DNA of 40,664 nt from SZUA-35 sp965530755 (lineage in GTDB: Bacteria > Actinomycetota > Acidimicrobiia > Acidimicrobiales > SZUA-35): contig CBESNA010000034.1 of assembly GCA_965530755.1 (NCBI GenBank), positions 1 to 40,664 of the forward strand, written 5' to 3'. The notes beneath the pieces were generated by a model. It saw nothing but the letters and a program-made list of their open reading frames with translations, was not told where the DNA came from and ran no database searches. Position 1 is the stretch's first letter. Every line of letters starts with the position of its first letter. Of this stretch, positions 10,347 through 18,759 are shown in pieces. Made by a program: the position numbers and the translations under genes.

Positions 10347-11015
10347 ATGAGGGTGATGGCTTTGGAAGACAACGGAACAGGGGGAAGTGAGTCGAGACGA
10401 TCGACCCGCACCCCGCGTTTCCGTCGATCCCGGACCGGCCAGTCCGAGTCCGGACGTCCCGACCTCCGTCTCGTACCGGATCGCCCCAACGCTGACCTTC
10501 TCGCTGCACTCCCCGCTCTCTACGACCAGCACTACCGTTCGTTGGTCCGCCTCGCGTCCTTCAGCGTCGACGACCGTGAAACGGCTGAAGAAGTGGTCCA
10601 GGACGCGTTCGTGAAGCTCGTGGCCGGCAACTACGAGATCCAGCCCGGCAAGGAGGTGGGCTACCTCCGCTCGATGGTGTTGAACGGGGCCCGCTCGGCC
10701 CTCCGTAAGCGGCAGGTACGCCGTGCGCACACTCCCGAACTCCCGGACCCGGTGGCGGCGGCCGAGGAAGGCGGCGTGGCCGGCGTCGAGCACGATCGAG
10801 TCATCGCTGCGCTTCGACAACTGCCGGAGAAGCAGGCCTCGGTGCTCGCTCTGCGGTACTACGTCGACCTGTCAGAAGCCGACATCGCCGACACGCTCGG
10901 TATCGCAAGGGGCTCGGTGAAGTCCCATGCACACCGCGGTCTCAAGAAGCTCGCCGAGCTCCTTGGCGAGGACGACCCGGCAATCGATTCCCTCAACGAC
11001 GAGGACCCATCATGA
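10347..11015 (+). CDS. ECF-type RNA polymerase sigma factor
   Basis: The 222-residue product has sigma-70 region 2 at about 53-122 (L-Y-D-Q-H-Y then E-E-V-V-Q-D-A-F-V-K). Region 4 lies at about 149-202, with the helix-turn-helix A-D-I-A-D-T-L-G-I-A-R-G-S-V-K-S-H. The first 50 residues are basic and low in complexity, so the true start could be later, for example ATG at 10356. It directs RNA polymerase to a regulon set by its partner. The stop codon overlaps the ATG of the next gene (ATGA), whose product is the likely membrane-bound anti-sigma or sensor. Confidence 0.9.
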   Translation: MRVMALEDNGTGGSESRRSTRTPRFRRSRTGQSESGRPDLRLVPDRPNADLLAALPALYDQHYRSLVRLASFSVDDRETAEEVVQDAFVKLVAGNYEIQPGKEVGYLRSMVLNGARSALRKRQVRRAHTPELPDPVAAAEEGGVAGVEHDRVIAALRQLPEKQASVLALRYYVDLSEADIADTLGIARGSVKSHAHRGLKKLAELLGEDDPAIDSLNDEDPS

Positions 11016-12697
11016 CCATCGAAGACGATCTCCGCGACGCCATGCACGTTCACGTCGAGCGGATCGAACCGTCCGCAGGCGGGCTGCAGCGCATCGAGGC
11101 CAGACTGGCCCCGTCCTCTTCCAGACCTCGTTTGTCGACCCGCCTGCTTGTCGCCGCTGCCGTCCTCCTGGTGATCGGCGGGGTCGGGGCCATGGCGTTG
11201 CGAGGTGGTAGCGACGGTGAGGTCGTCGCACTGCCCTCCACCAACGATCCCAACGGCGCGGCAGCCGTTGAGAACGAGCTGGCGCCGCTCGACGGCCAGG
11301 ACGATGAGGCCGGGGGCAACGATTCGTCCTCGACCGAGGTGTCCGAGGCAAACCCGAACTCATTCGATCTTCCTGCCGCACCGGCGGGAATCCTCGGTCC
11401 TCGGGCTTCGACCCCAGGGGGCGCGGTCAAGGGCTTCCTCGAGCTGATCCAACGTGACGGCGAAGACGTTTCCTGGGAGATCGAGGGTTCCCTCGCCAGA
11501 GTCTCCCGCATCCTCGAGAACGGTGAGGTCGGCGACGTCACCGTCCTCCAGCTCGGTTCGGTCGACATGGAAGACGGATCTCGGGGAGTCGTCGTTGTCC
11601 AGGCGCTCTCGCCCCGAGCCGTCATCGAATCGCCGTCGTCGCTCTCGACGATCAATGGCTCGACTCTGACGGTGTCCGGCCAGGGCGAAGGCTTCGAGGA
11701 GATGCCAACGGTGACCGTCGAACTGTTCTCCAGCCGTGACGGTGTCTGGCTGGCTCGCCGGGCGGCGATGGCAGGCAATTTCGGAGTCCCGGCTCCCTTC
11801 TCGGTCGACCTCGACCTCTCCGGGCCCGGGCCTGCCTGGGTCGTCGTCCAGGCATCCAGTGGCACCGAGACTCGACTCGATCCGTTCTCCGCCGTCCCCG
11901 TGGTCATCGATGCACCACTGGCCGGCTACACCCATCTCGTCACGTCCATCCCCGTCGGTGATCCTGACGGTGGGCTGGTCGTGCGCAGTCTCCCCGGCAC
12001 CGGCGGCGAACGGCTCGCTGTTCTCCCCTCGGGCCAGAGTGGTATCCGCAAACGTGCTGCTCTCTCGGCGTTCGTCGGTGACGGGGAACCCATCTACGGT
12101 GAACAGGCGGAGGTGACCGGCGAGGAGTGGTGGAACGTCTGGCTTCCCGCACCGCTGGTCGATGGTCGCCAGTGGGGTTGGGTCAACTCCCGCTATCTGA
12201 CGATCGACGCCGCCGTTGCCGACGATGATCTCCGCTCGATCGGTGACGGTTTTGTCGCTGGACTCCGTGGCGATGACGGTGCGTTCGTTGCCTTGCCATG
12301 GAGTTCCCGAGGCGTCACCATCGGATTGCAGAGCGACCTCCGTTCGGTCAGTGCTGCCACCCTCACCGGCTCGGACTTCTGGAACACGTCAGATGAATGG
12401 ACGCTGCCTGGCGAGTTCGTCGGCCCGTTGGAGACCACTGGAAGAGTGCTGTTCTCGCCGACGCAACGACTGCTCGGCGAGTACAAGGTCGATGTCGCAC
12501 TGCGCCGCGATTTCGAGGTGTCGCCGTACGGAAATCAGAACGCCATGTTCGCCAGCCAGTTCGCCGGTGCCTCGGTGGTGCAGCTCAGGGATCCGAGCAA
12601 CGACGGCAGTGGTTGGCGGACGGTCAACCTCTTCGTCGCCATGGGCGCCACTGGGCCCGAGATCGTCGGCGTGGTCGGCGTGGTGTGGGTCCCGTAG
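11012..12697 (+). CDS. Membrane-anchored sigma-factor partner with Gmad2 and SH3-like domains
   Basis: The 561-residue product has a short cytoplasmic N-terminus (1-44) that could contact the sigma factor. A single span lies at about 45-63, and an acidic, Ser/Asn-rich linker follows. Residues about 203-300 look like a Gmad2 (immunoglobulin-like) domain, with I-E-S-P followed by V-S-G-Q-G and alternating strands. Residues about 318-398 look like a bacterial SH3 domain (V-R-S-L-P-G-T-G to W-G-W-V-N-S-R-Y-L). The last 160 residues are not recognised. No zinc-binding anti-sigma motif (HxxxCxxC) is present. Its ATG overlaps the sigma stop. I infer an anti-sigma factor with an extracytoplasmic, perhaps cell-wall-facing, sensor. 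Confidence 0.7.
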   Translation: MTIEDDLRDAMHVHVERIEPSAGGLQRIEARLAPSSSRPRLSTRLLVAAAVLLVIGGVGAMALRGGSDGEVVALPSTNDPNGAAAVENELAPLDGQDDEAGGNDSSSTEVSEANPNSFDLPAAPAGILGPRASTPGGAVKGFLELIQRDGEDVSWEIEGSLARVSRILENGEVGDVTVLQLGSVDMEDGSRGVVVVQALSPRAVIESPSSLSTINGSTLTVSGQGEGFEEMPTVTVELFSSRDGVWLARRAAMAGNFGVPAPFSVDLDLSGPGPAWVVVQASSGTETRLDPFSAVPVVIDAPLAGYTHLVTSIPVGDPDGGLVVRSLPGTGGERLAVLPSGQSGIRKRAALSAFVGDGEPIYGEQAEVTGEEWWNVWLPAPLVDGRQWGWVNSRYLTIDAAVADDDLRSIGDGFVAGLRGDDGAFVALPWSSRGVTIGLQSDLRSVSAATLTGSDFWNTSDEWTLPGEFVGPLETTGRVLFSPTQRLLGEYKVDVALRRDFEVSPYGNQNAMFASQFAGASVVQLRDPSNDGSGWRTVNLFVAMGATGPEIVGVVGVVWVP

Positions 12698-12765
12698 CCT
12701 GACCGAACAGCACTTCCCCCGAAGCTCGATGCCGCCCCGATGCGGCCCCTTCGAAGGACGTGCTC

Positions 12766-13314
12766 ATGATCACTCGATCGATCGTTTTCTCGGCGGTGGT
12801 GGTGGCGGCCTGCTCGACCACCGTGCCGCCGCCGACCCAGGGTCTCGTACCGGAAGCACCGCCGGCGACAGCGACCACGACCGCGATCTGCGAGGGTCGG
12901 ACACTAGCGAGAGGATTCCTCGAACCGGCCACGGACGAGCTCGCGCAGCGCGAACTGGTGGCGATGCTCGAGCAGTTGGTGCGGTCCGCTTGCCAACCGA
13001 GGGACGATGTCGCCCCAATCTGCTCCGCCTTGTTCTTGGTTGCGGTCACTGATCCTGTGGTCGCGGTGTCGCTTGGTTTCGCCCCCGATCTGGTCGAGCG
13101 GATGGTGTCGCTCCACGTCGAGGCGCTGCGGGGCGCCCTGGACCGAGCCCTGCAGCGGTCAGCCGATTCGCTGGCGGCGGCACTCGAGACCCTCATCGAG
13201 CTCGACGTCGGAACGGCGCTCGGATCGGATGTGACACTTGCTGCCGTCGTCGTGGCCAGGGGGAAGCCGGCCATCGTCGAACCGATTCGCGCTGCAGAGG
13301 ACGACTGCAACTGA
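12766..13314 (+). CDS. Small cysteine-containing lipoprotein of unknown function
   Basis: The 182-residue product has an N-terminal lipoprotein signal: basic start, hydrophobic stretch and a V-A-A-C lipobox with Cys16. A Thr/Pro/Ala-rich linker follows. The mature part is largely helical and has four further cysteines (in I-C-E-G, A-C-Q-P, I-C-S-A and D-D-C-N), enough for two disulfides. ATG at 12766 is chosen because GAAGGA lies about eight bases upstream; the GTG at 12760 would add two residues. It follows the sigma-factor pair by 68 bp on the same strand and might belong to that module. No family recognised. Confidence 0.6.
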   Translation: MITRSIVFSAVVVAACSTTVPPPTQGLVPEAPPATATTTAICEGRTLARGFLEPATDELAQRELVAMLEQLVRSACQPRDDVAPICSALFLVAVTDPVVAVSLGFAPDLVERMVSLHVEALRGALDRALQRSADSLAAALETLIELDVGTALGSDVTLAAVVVARGKPAIVEPIRAAEDDCN

Positions 13315-13330
13315 TCCTGAAAGGCGCAGC

Positions 13331-14638
13331 TCAGGCGCCGGTCACCAGCCAGACATCGTTACGCCAGCGACTCCACATGAACGCCGCCCGCAGCACCATG
13401 AACACACCGAGAGCCGCCCACAGCCATCCGAGCCCGGCGCCGGTCAGGAGTACCGCAATCGCCAAGGCCGCGAAGATGACGGTGGCGATCACCATCGTCT
13501 GAGCCAGGTAGGTGAGATCGCCGGCGCCGATCAAGATTCCGTCGAGAGCGAACACCACGCTGTTGATGGGCTGCTGGACAGCGACGAAGACGAGGATGAA
13601 TGCAGACGCCGAGATCACGGCCGGGTCGGTGCTGAACAATTCGGCGATCGGTTGTCGAGCTGCGACGATCGCCACCCCGGCGACGACACCAAAGACCACG
13701 TCCAGCTCGATCATCCGTTTGGCCGCTCCCCGAGCTCGCTCGACGTCACCCGAGCCGAGGAAGTTGCCGGTCAGCGATTGGCCGGCGATCGCAACGGCAT
13801 CCAAGGCGAGTGCGAGCGTCCCCCACACCTGCAGGACGACCTGGTGGGCCGCCAGCTCGGCCACCCCGATCCTGGCCGCCACCGCGGCGGACAGCGTGAA
13901 GGATCCCCTCAACGCCACGGTGCGTACGACGAGCGCCTTGCCGGCGCTGAGGAGCGCTCTCATCGTCGACCAGTTCGGCTGAGGACCGACACCCTCGGTG
14001 GCCGACCACCGCACCACCAACCACACCGCGACCAGCGCTGTCCCGATCTGAGCGATCACGGTCGCCAGCGCCGACGCGCCGAGCCCGTAGTCGAATCCGT
14101 AGATCAGGACGACCTCGATGACCAGATTGGCGACCGCACCGGCCACCGCGATCACGAGTGGAGTCACGGTGTTCTGTCTGCCGTAGAAGGATCCTCCGGC
14201 GCTCATCATCAGGAGCAGGAAGGGGAATCCGAAGATGCTGACGCGAAGGTAGAGCTGGGCCGCCTCGAGTACGTCGCCCTCGCCGCCGAGGAGGCGGAGC
14301 AGCGATGTCCCGGTGACCATGATCACGGCGATCACAGCGACGCCGAATCCGACGGCGAGCCAAAGGGCCTGGATCGAGCGGTCGGCCGCGTCTTGGACCT
14401 GCCCGGCACCGATCAGACGGGAGACGGCGGCCGTGGTTCCGTAGGCGAGGAAGATGAGGACGGCGTGGGCCGTGAGCAGCACCGTGCTCGCCAGAGCGAG
14501 CCCGGCCAGCTCGGTGGTGCCGATGCGGCCGACGATCGCCGTGTCGGTGAGAACGTAGAGCGGCTCGGCGATGAGCGTGCCGAGGGCAGGCACGGCGAGC
14601 TTGGCGATGACGGCGTCGTGCTCGGAGCGGAGCTTCAT
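13331..14638 (-). CDS. MATE family efflux transporter
   Basis: The 435-residue protein has about 12 membrane spans in two homologous halves. It begins with A-V-P-A-L-G-T-L-I-A-E-P-L-Y-V-L-T-D-T-A-I-V-G-R, the first-helix pattern of the DinF-like branch of MATE exporters. It probably expels cationic or flavin-like compounds in exchange for sodium or protons. Its ATG overlaps the stop of the PPOX-like gene upstream (ATGA), so the two are co-translated. The pairing gives no clear substrate. Confidence 0.9.
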   Translation of the reverse strand: MKLRSEHDAVIAKLAVPALGTLIAEPLYVLTDTAIVGRIGTTELAGLALASTVLLTAHAVLIFLAYGTTAAVSRLIGAGQVQDAADRSIQALWLAVGFGVAVIAVIMVTGTSLLRLLGGEGDVLEAAQLYLRVSIFGFPFLLLMMSAGGSFYGRQNTVTPLVIAVAGAVANLVIEVVLIYGFDYGLGASALATVIAQIGTALVAVWLVVRWSATEGVGPQPNWSTMRALLSAGKALVVRTVALRGSFTLSAAVAARIGVAELAAHQVVLQVWGTLALALDAVAIAGQSLTGNFLGSGDVERARGAAKRMIELDVVFGVVAGVAIVAARQPIAELFSTDPAVISASAFILVFVAVQQPINSVVFALDGILIGAGDLTYLAQTMVIATVIFAALAIAVLLTGAGLGWLWAALGVFMVLRAAFMWSRWRNDVWLVTGA

Positions 14639-15174
14639 CCTCGACGGCTCATACGTGAACCATCTGCGTAGTAGCGAGAGGCCCAGATGCCCGTACCCGG
14701 CTCGTCGTCGAGGGGCATCCGCCAGGTGGTGACCTTCGCCGTTTCGAGATCGACGGCGATCAGCGCACGAGGTTGGTCGTGCGTCGCGGTCAAGTATCGG
14801 TCGGCACCCTCGTCATCGAGGAAGCGACAGGCGATCTCGCGATAGATGTCGCGCCACTCGTCGTCGTTGCCGACCTCTTGGACGATCCGGGCCGAACCCT
14901 GCACCGACACCTTGCGGTACGGGAGCGCGTCCTCGTCGATCGACAGCGCGATCCGCGGGTCGCGTCGAAGATTGGTGAGGAACACCGAGCGCTCTCGAGG
15001 GGTGAACAGGATGGAGCCGAGCCCGTCGCCGCCGAGCTGATCATCGTTGGCACGGTGCGTGCACCAGACCGGGGCGATGCGGGGCATCCCGTCCTCGTCG
15101 ACAGTGGCCAGGCGCAGCAGATGGCCGGTTTCAGCGAGGAATTCGAGGATCTCGGGCGGCGACAGCTTCGGCAT
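14635..15174 (-). CDS. Pyridoxamine 5'-phosphate oxidase-fold (PPOX) protein
   Basis: The 179-residue split-barrel protein resembles the FMN- or F420-binding PPOX superfamily. It has L-R-L-A-T-V-D-E-D-G-M-P-R-I-A-P-V-W near the start and L-T-N-L-R-R-D-P-R-I-A-L-S-I-D in the middle. The cofactor and substrate are not predictable; an F420-dependent reductase is plausible in an actinobacterium. The ATG at 15174 sits right before the family N-terminus. A TAGCGT hexamer (minus strand, 15183-15188) lies 8 bases upstream and could serve a leaderless start. The gene is only 23 bp after the ABC permease, so read-through from the ABC operon is also likely. It is followed by the coupled MATE gene. Confidence 0.75.
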   Translation of the reverse strand: MPKLSPPEILEFLAETGHLLRLATVDEDGMPRIAPVWCTHRANDDQLGGDGLGSILFTPRERSVFLTNLRRDPRIALSIDEDALPYRKVSVQGSARIVQEVGNDDEWRDIYREIACRFLDDEGADRYLTATHDQPRALIAVDLETAKVTTWRMPLDDEPGTGIWASRYYADGSRMSRRG

Positions 15175-15197
15175 TGCCCAGCACGCTACGGCGTCGG

Positions 15198-15911
15198 TTA
15201 CGCAACATCCATGCGATCGAGACGCCATGCAGTCATGCCGACGGCGACGAGCCCGATCGCGAGACTGACCACGATGCCGGTGGTGACGGTGCTGTCGGCC
15301 AGGCGAATCTCGACATCGGTCATTCTGGCCAGGATGGAGGTCGGGTAGGTACGAATCGACAACTGGGCCGAGCCGCCTCCGACACTGGCGATGAACAGCT
15401 CCCAGATGAACAGGTAGACGAGGCCCCAGATGAGTGCGCGGCGGAGCAGCAACCCGACGAACACGAACAGTGAGCTGTAGGCGAAGGCGGCGCACGCTGT
15501 GGCCAGTGCAGTTGCCCAGGTCGTCGTGGCATCACCCGAGGAGATCAACGCGGCGGTGGCCAACGGGACAGAGGTCATCGGGATGGCGACGCTCGACGCA
15601 GACAGTGTTCCGGCAAGGGCCAGCTTCCAGCGGGCGACCGGCCGGTGCCACAGGTAGACGAGTGTTTCGTCGTCGACGAGTTCGCCGAACGTCGATGACC
15701 CGAGCACGAGCGAGATGATGGGCACCATCAACGCCAAGCCGTAGCCAGAGATGAAGCCGACGCTGTCCTCGATCCTCGTGACATCGTCGACTCGCCCGAT
15801 CGCGAACGCAACGGCCAGGCCGAGGGCGCTGAAGCCGGTGACGAGCGCCAGGCGGCCGGTGGTGAGCTGCTGGCGAAGCAGCATTCGGTAGGTGGCGAAG
15901 ACGGCGGTCAC
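15198..15911 (-). CDS. ABC-2 type permease (second exporter unit)
   Basis: The 237-residue protein has about six hydrophobic segments and resembles NosY/ABC-2 permeases. It contains S-T-F-G-E-L-V-D-D-E-T-L-V-Y-L-W-H-R-P-V, the loop between spans typical of this class. It should pair with the ATPase encoded just upstream, whose stop overlaps this GTG start (GTGA). It is the last gene of the four-gene ABC cluster. Substrate unknown. Confidence 0.8.
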   Translation of the reverse strand: MTAVFATYRMLLRQQLTTGRLALVTGFSALGLAVAFAIGRVDDVTRIEDSVGFISGYGLALMVPIISLVLGSSTFGELVDDETLVYLWHRPVARWKLALAGTLSASSVAIPMTSVPLATAALISSGDATTTWATALATACAAFAYSSLFVFVGLLLRRALIWGLVYLFIWELFIASVGGGSAQLSIRTYPTSILARMTDVEIRLADSTVTTGIVVSLAIGLVAVGMTAWRLDRMDVA

Positions 15912-16900
15912 GACACACCCTTGGCCGGGCCGCCGACCAGGTAACGGAAGACGCTCTCGAGATCGTCATCGAGGGGGTAGACCTCCTCGAGGCGGATCTT
16001 CCGTTCGTGGCACACCTGACCGATGTCTCGACGGAAGCGTCGGATGTCCTCGGTCACGAACTCGACCTGGCGGTCATCGGCCAGTCGGCAGCCGACCACC
16101 GAGCCGGCGCCGACCATGGCAGACGAAACGGCGCGGGCATCAGCACACACCACGCGAACCCGGAGTGGCTGGTCCTCCATGAGCGCACGAATGCTGTGGA
16201 AGTCGCCCTCGGCCGCGACTCGGCCCTTGGCGATCACGACCACGTTGGATCCGAACCGCTCGACCTCCTCCAGCACGTGGCTCGACACGATCACGGTCTT
16301 GCCCTGCGCCCCGAGATTCTGGAACAGTCCGATCATCTGCCGCCGCTGCTTCGGGTCGAGGCCATTGAGCGGCTCGTCGAGCATCAGGACGTCGGGATCA
16401 TGGACGAGGGCGGCGGCGATCTTCACTCGCTGACGCATCCCTTTCGAGAAGGCACCGACCGGACGCTCGATCGACGTGTCGAGTTCGACGGCGGCGAGCG
16501 CCCGTCTGGCGGCTCCTTCGGGGTCGGGAACGGCGGAGAGGATCGCTCCGAGCTTGACGACATCGAGCAGGTTCTCGCGTTCGAACACCCCATCCTGTTG
16601 TGGGACGAGGCCGATGCGGCCACGAGCGTCTGCGTTGGTGCGAGGGTCGCCCCCGACGACCCACACCTGACCTGTGCTCGGTTTGGCCTGCCCGGACATC
16701 ATCCGGAGAAGTGTTGATTTCCCGGCGCCGTTCGGACCGAGCAGTGCGGTGACGCCAGGGCGAAACGCCAGTGTCACGTTGCTGACGGCCACCAGGCTGC
16801 CGAAGGACTTGGACACGTCGTTGACGAACAGCGTCGTGTCGACCGGCGGCCACGTCGGAGGCGCGGGAGTGGGCGCGGGAGGGGGTGGGTGATCGGTCAT
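15908..16900 (-). CDS. ABC transporter ATP-binding protein (second exporter unit)
   Basis: The 330-residue ATPase has a Pro-rich N-terminal tail (about 5-20). The Walker A is G-P-N-G-A-G-K-S-T (55-63), the signature F-S-K-G-M-R-Q-R-V-K, and the Walker B V-L-M-L-D-E-P-L-N-G-L-D-P. A switch histidine lies in V-S-S-H-V-L-E-E-V. The C-terminal part is the extension seen in ABC-2 exporters. ATG at 16900 is chosen because it overlaps the stop of the upstream permease (ATGA); a longer frame is open but not supported. The gene is coupled at both ends. Confidence 0.88.
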   Translation of the reverse strand: MTDHPPPPAPTPAPPTWPPVDTTLFVNDVSKSFGSLVAVSNVTLAFRPGVTALLGPNGAGKSTLLRMMSGQAKPSTGQVWVVGGDPRTNADARGRIGLVPQQDGVFERENLLDVVKLGAILSAVPDPEGAARRALAAVELDTSIERPVGAFSKGMRQRVKIAAALVHDPDVLMLDEPLNGLDPKQRRQMIGLFQNLGAQGKTVIVSSHVLEEVERFGSNVVVIAKGRVAAEGDFHSIRALMEDQPLRVRVVCADARAVSSAMVGAGSVVGCRLADDRQVEFVTEDIRRFRRDIGQVCHERKIRLEEVYPLDDDLESVFRYLVGGPAKGVS

Positions 16901-17775
16901 CGGCGCACCAACAGTCTGCGATAGCGAAGCCAGACGAACGACAGCGACACAGCGACCCAGGCCGCTGCGGCCAGATAGACGGTCCATGTCGGATTGTCGA
17001 CCGAGCCCCACAGGCCCCGTTCGCCATGGATGCGGTAGATCACTTCACGAGGCAGGTTCGGAAGATTCGCGAGGTGGAGGTAGGAGGGAAGATCGGCCTC
17101 GTATACGAGGACGTCGGTGGCAACGGCGGACGCAGGCATCACGGCGAGGATCGTGGCGGTGGCGACGACGATGCGGTCCGTCGATGCCGAGATCGCCAAG
17201 CCGATGGCAGCGAAGATGACGCCCATCGCCGCCGAGCCGGCGAAGATCTGACCGAAGACCTTCATCCATTCGACGAACCCGTCCGGGCCGCTGTTCTCCA
17301 GAGAGAAGGCGATCAGCATCAGCATGGGCGGACCGAACGTGACGATCAGCAACAGGAGGAGCACGGCGATCGCCTTGCCGAGCAGGTAGGTCGCGCGGTT
17401 CAACGGTGATGCCAGATAGACGCCCAGCATTCCCGTTCTGCGATCGGGGGCGAGGAGCTCGGGCGTGATGAAGCCGGCAAGGAGGTAGATCGCGGCGATG
17501 ACATAGCCGTAGTAGCCGGCGTACGTGGGCAGGAAGGCATCTTCGAGGTCGGTGTCGGGGATGAGCGCTGCAATTCCGATGAACACGGCCGCCGGGAGGT
17601 AGGCCGACACGATGATCAGGACGGGGATGACCTTGTACTTTGCGCTTCGGCGCAAACCGAGAGCGTGGGCTGCGCTGTGAGAGACCAGCGTGCGGATGGC
17701 GCCGACCACGCCGGTGCGCTCGCCGTCGTACTTGCGGTACCCGCGATCGTAGATGTGGGCCTCGGTGGTACTCAT
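16897..17775 (-). CDS. ABC-2 type permease (first exporter unit)
   Basis: The 292-residue membrane protein has about six spans. Its N-terminus, with I-Y-D-R-G-Y-R-K-Y-D-G-E-R, matches a common actinobacterial ABC-2 permease pattern. It also contains L-L-A-P-D-R-R-T-G-M-L-G-V-Y-L-A-S-P-L, the conserved cytosolic loop. The ATG at 17775 overlaps the stop of the ATPase upstream, and the gene's stop overlaps the next ATPase start. It most likely pairs with the first ATPase. Confidence 0.82.
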   Translation of the reverse strand: MSTTEAHIYDRGYRKYDGERTGVVGAIRTLVSHSAAHALGLRRSAKYKVIPVLIIVSAYLPAAVFIGIAALIPDTDLEDAFLPTYAGYYGYVIAAIYLLAGFITPELLAPDRRTGMLGVYLASPLNRATYLLGKAIAVLLLLLIVTFGPPMLMLIAFSLENSGPDGFVEWMKVFGQIFAGSAAMGVIFAAIGLAISASTDRIVVATATILAVMPASAVATDVLVYEADLPSYLHLANLPNLPREVIYRIHGERGLWGSVDNPTWTVYLAAAAWVAVSLSFVWLRYRRLLVRR

Positions 17776-18686
17776 CCCAGTCGCTCCAGGAAGACGTCTT
17801 CGAGCGTCAGGCGCCGCCGCTGCAGCCGGGCGATGCCGATGCCCGCCTCGGCACATGCATCTCTGGCGACGTCGAACACGGCTTCGTCGTCGCCTTCGAT
17901 CAGCAGTCGATGGCCGTCGAGGGTGGCGACGAACCCGGTCTCTTGCAGCTGTGCCAACAAGTGAGCCGCTTCTTCGTCGGTGGCATCGATGTCGATGACG
18001 ACCCCGATCGAGTCGGGGTCGCGCAACTCGTCGAGTGACCCGGAGGCAATGGTGACGCCGTCACCGATGATCGTGATGTTGTCACAGACCGCCTCGACCT
18101 CATCGAGCAGATGGGACGACAGAATCACATCGATCGAGAACTCGTCTGCGACGTGCTTGATCAAATCGAGCATCACATCGCGTTGCACCGGGTCCAGACC
18201 GTCGGTGGGTTCGTCGAGCAGGATCAACTCCGGATCGTGGGCGATCGCCTGGGCCAGCTTCACCCGCTGACGCTGTCCGGTGCTCATGGTGCCCATCGGC
18301 CGGAACCGCTCCTCACCGAGGCCAACCAACCACAGGGCGTCGCTGGCTCGAGTGTTGGCCTCTGCCTTGGGAAGGCCGTGGAGCTCGGCGACGTGGCGGA
18401 CGAAGTCGGCGGCGCGCACGTCGGGGGGCAGCTGGTGGTGTTCTGGCGCATAACCGAGCCGTTCGCGCACCTTGGGACCTGCCGACCACGGATCGTGACC
18501 GAGCACCGAGATCGTGCCGGCGTCGGCGTGGTGCAAGCCGATCAGCATCCCGAGGATGGTGGTCTTGCCTGCGCCGTTGGCTCCGAGCAGCCCGGTGATG
18601 CCATGAGCGATGTCGAGGTCGACACCGTTGAGAGCGGTGAAGGAGCCGTATCGTTTCACCACACCTCGGGCTGTCACCAAGTTCAC
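17772..18686 (-). CDS. ABC transporter ATP-binding protein (first exporter unit)
   Basis: The 304-residue ATPase has Walker A G-A-N-G-A-G-K-T-T (35-43), signature M-S-T-G-Q-R-Q-R-V-K, Walker B L-I-L-L-D-E-P-T-D-G-L-D-P and switch S-S-H-L-L. The tail ends L-E-D-V-F-L-E-R-L, usual for ABC-2 exporters. The GTG at 18686 is chosen because the family begins there; an in-frame ATG at 18713 would add nine residues. A CACACT hexamer lies 6 bases upstream of the GTG, a weak -10. It heads the four-gene cluster and is divergent from the helicase gene 73 bp away. Confidence 0.87.
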   Translation of the reverse strand: MNLVTARGVVKRYGSFTALNGVDLDIAHGITGLLGANGAGKTTILGMLIGLHHADAGTISVLGHDPWSAGPKVRERLGYAPEHHQLPPDVRAADFVRHVAELHGLPKAEANTRASDALWLVGLGEERFRPMGTMSTGQRQRVKLAQAIAHDPELILLDEPTDGLDPVQRDVMLDLIKHVADEFSIDVILSSHLLDEVEAVCDNITIIGDGVTIASGSLDELRDPDSIGVVIDIDATDEEAAHLLAQLQETGFVATLDGHRLLIEGDDEAVFDVARDACAEAGIGIARLQRRRLTLEDVFLERLG

Positions 18687-18759
18687 GCCGTGAGTGTGGC
18701 ACGGCGGCTGCATGTTCTGACGCCGACCCGGCGGATCCCCCGGCACACTGGGACGTTCC

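Noticed and set aside
13238..14671. Long plus-strand open frame (477 codons) opposite the MATE gene
   Set aside because: It is rich in charged residues (His, Arg, Asp) as expected for the complement of a membrane protein and overlaps the MATE gene completely.
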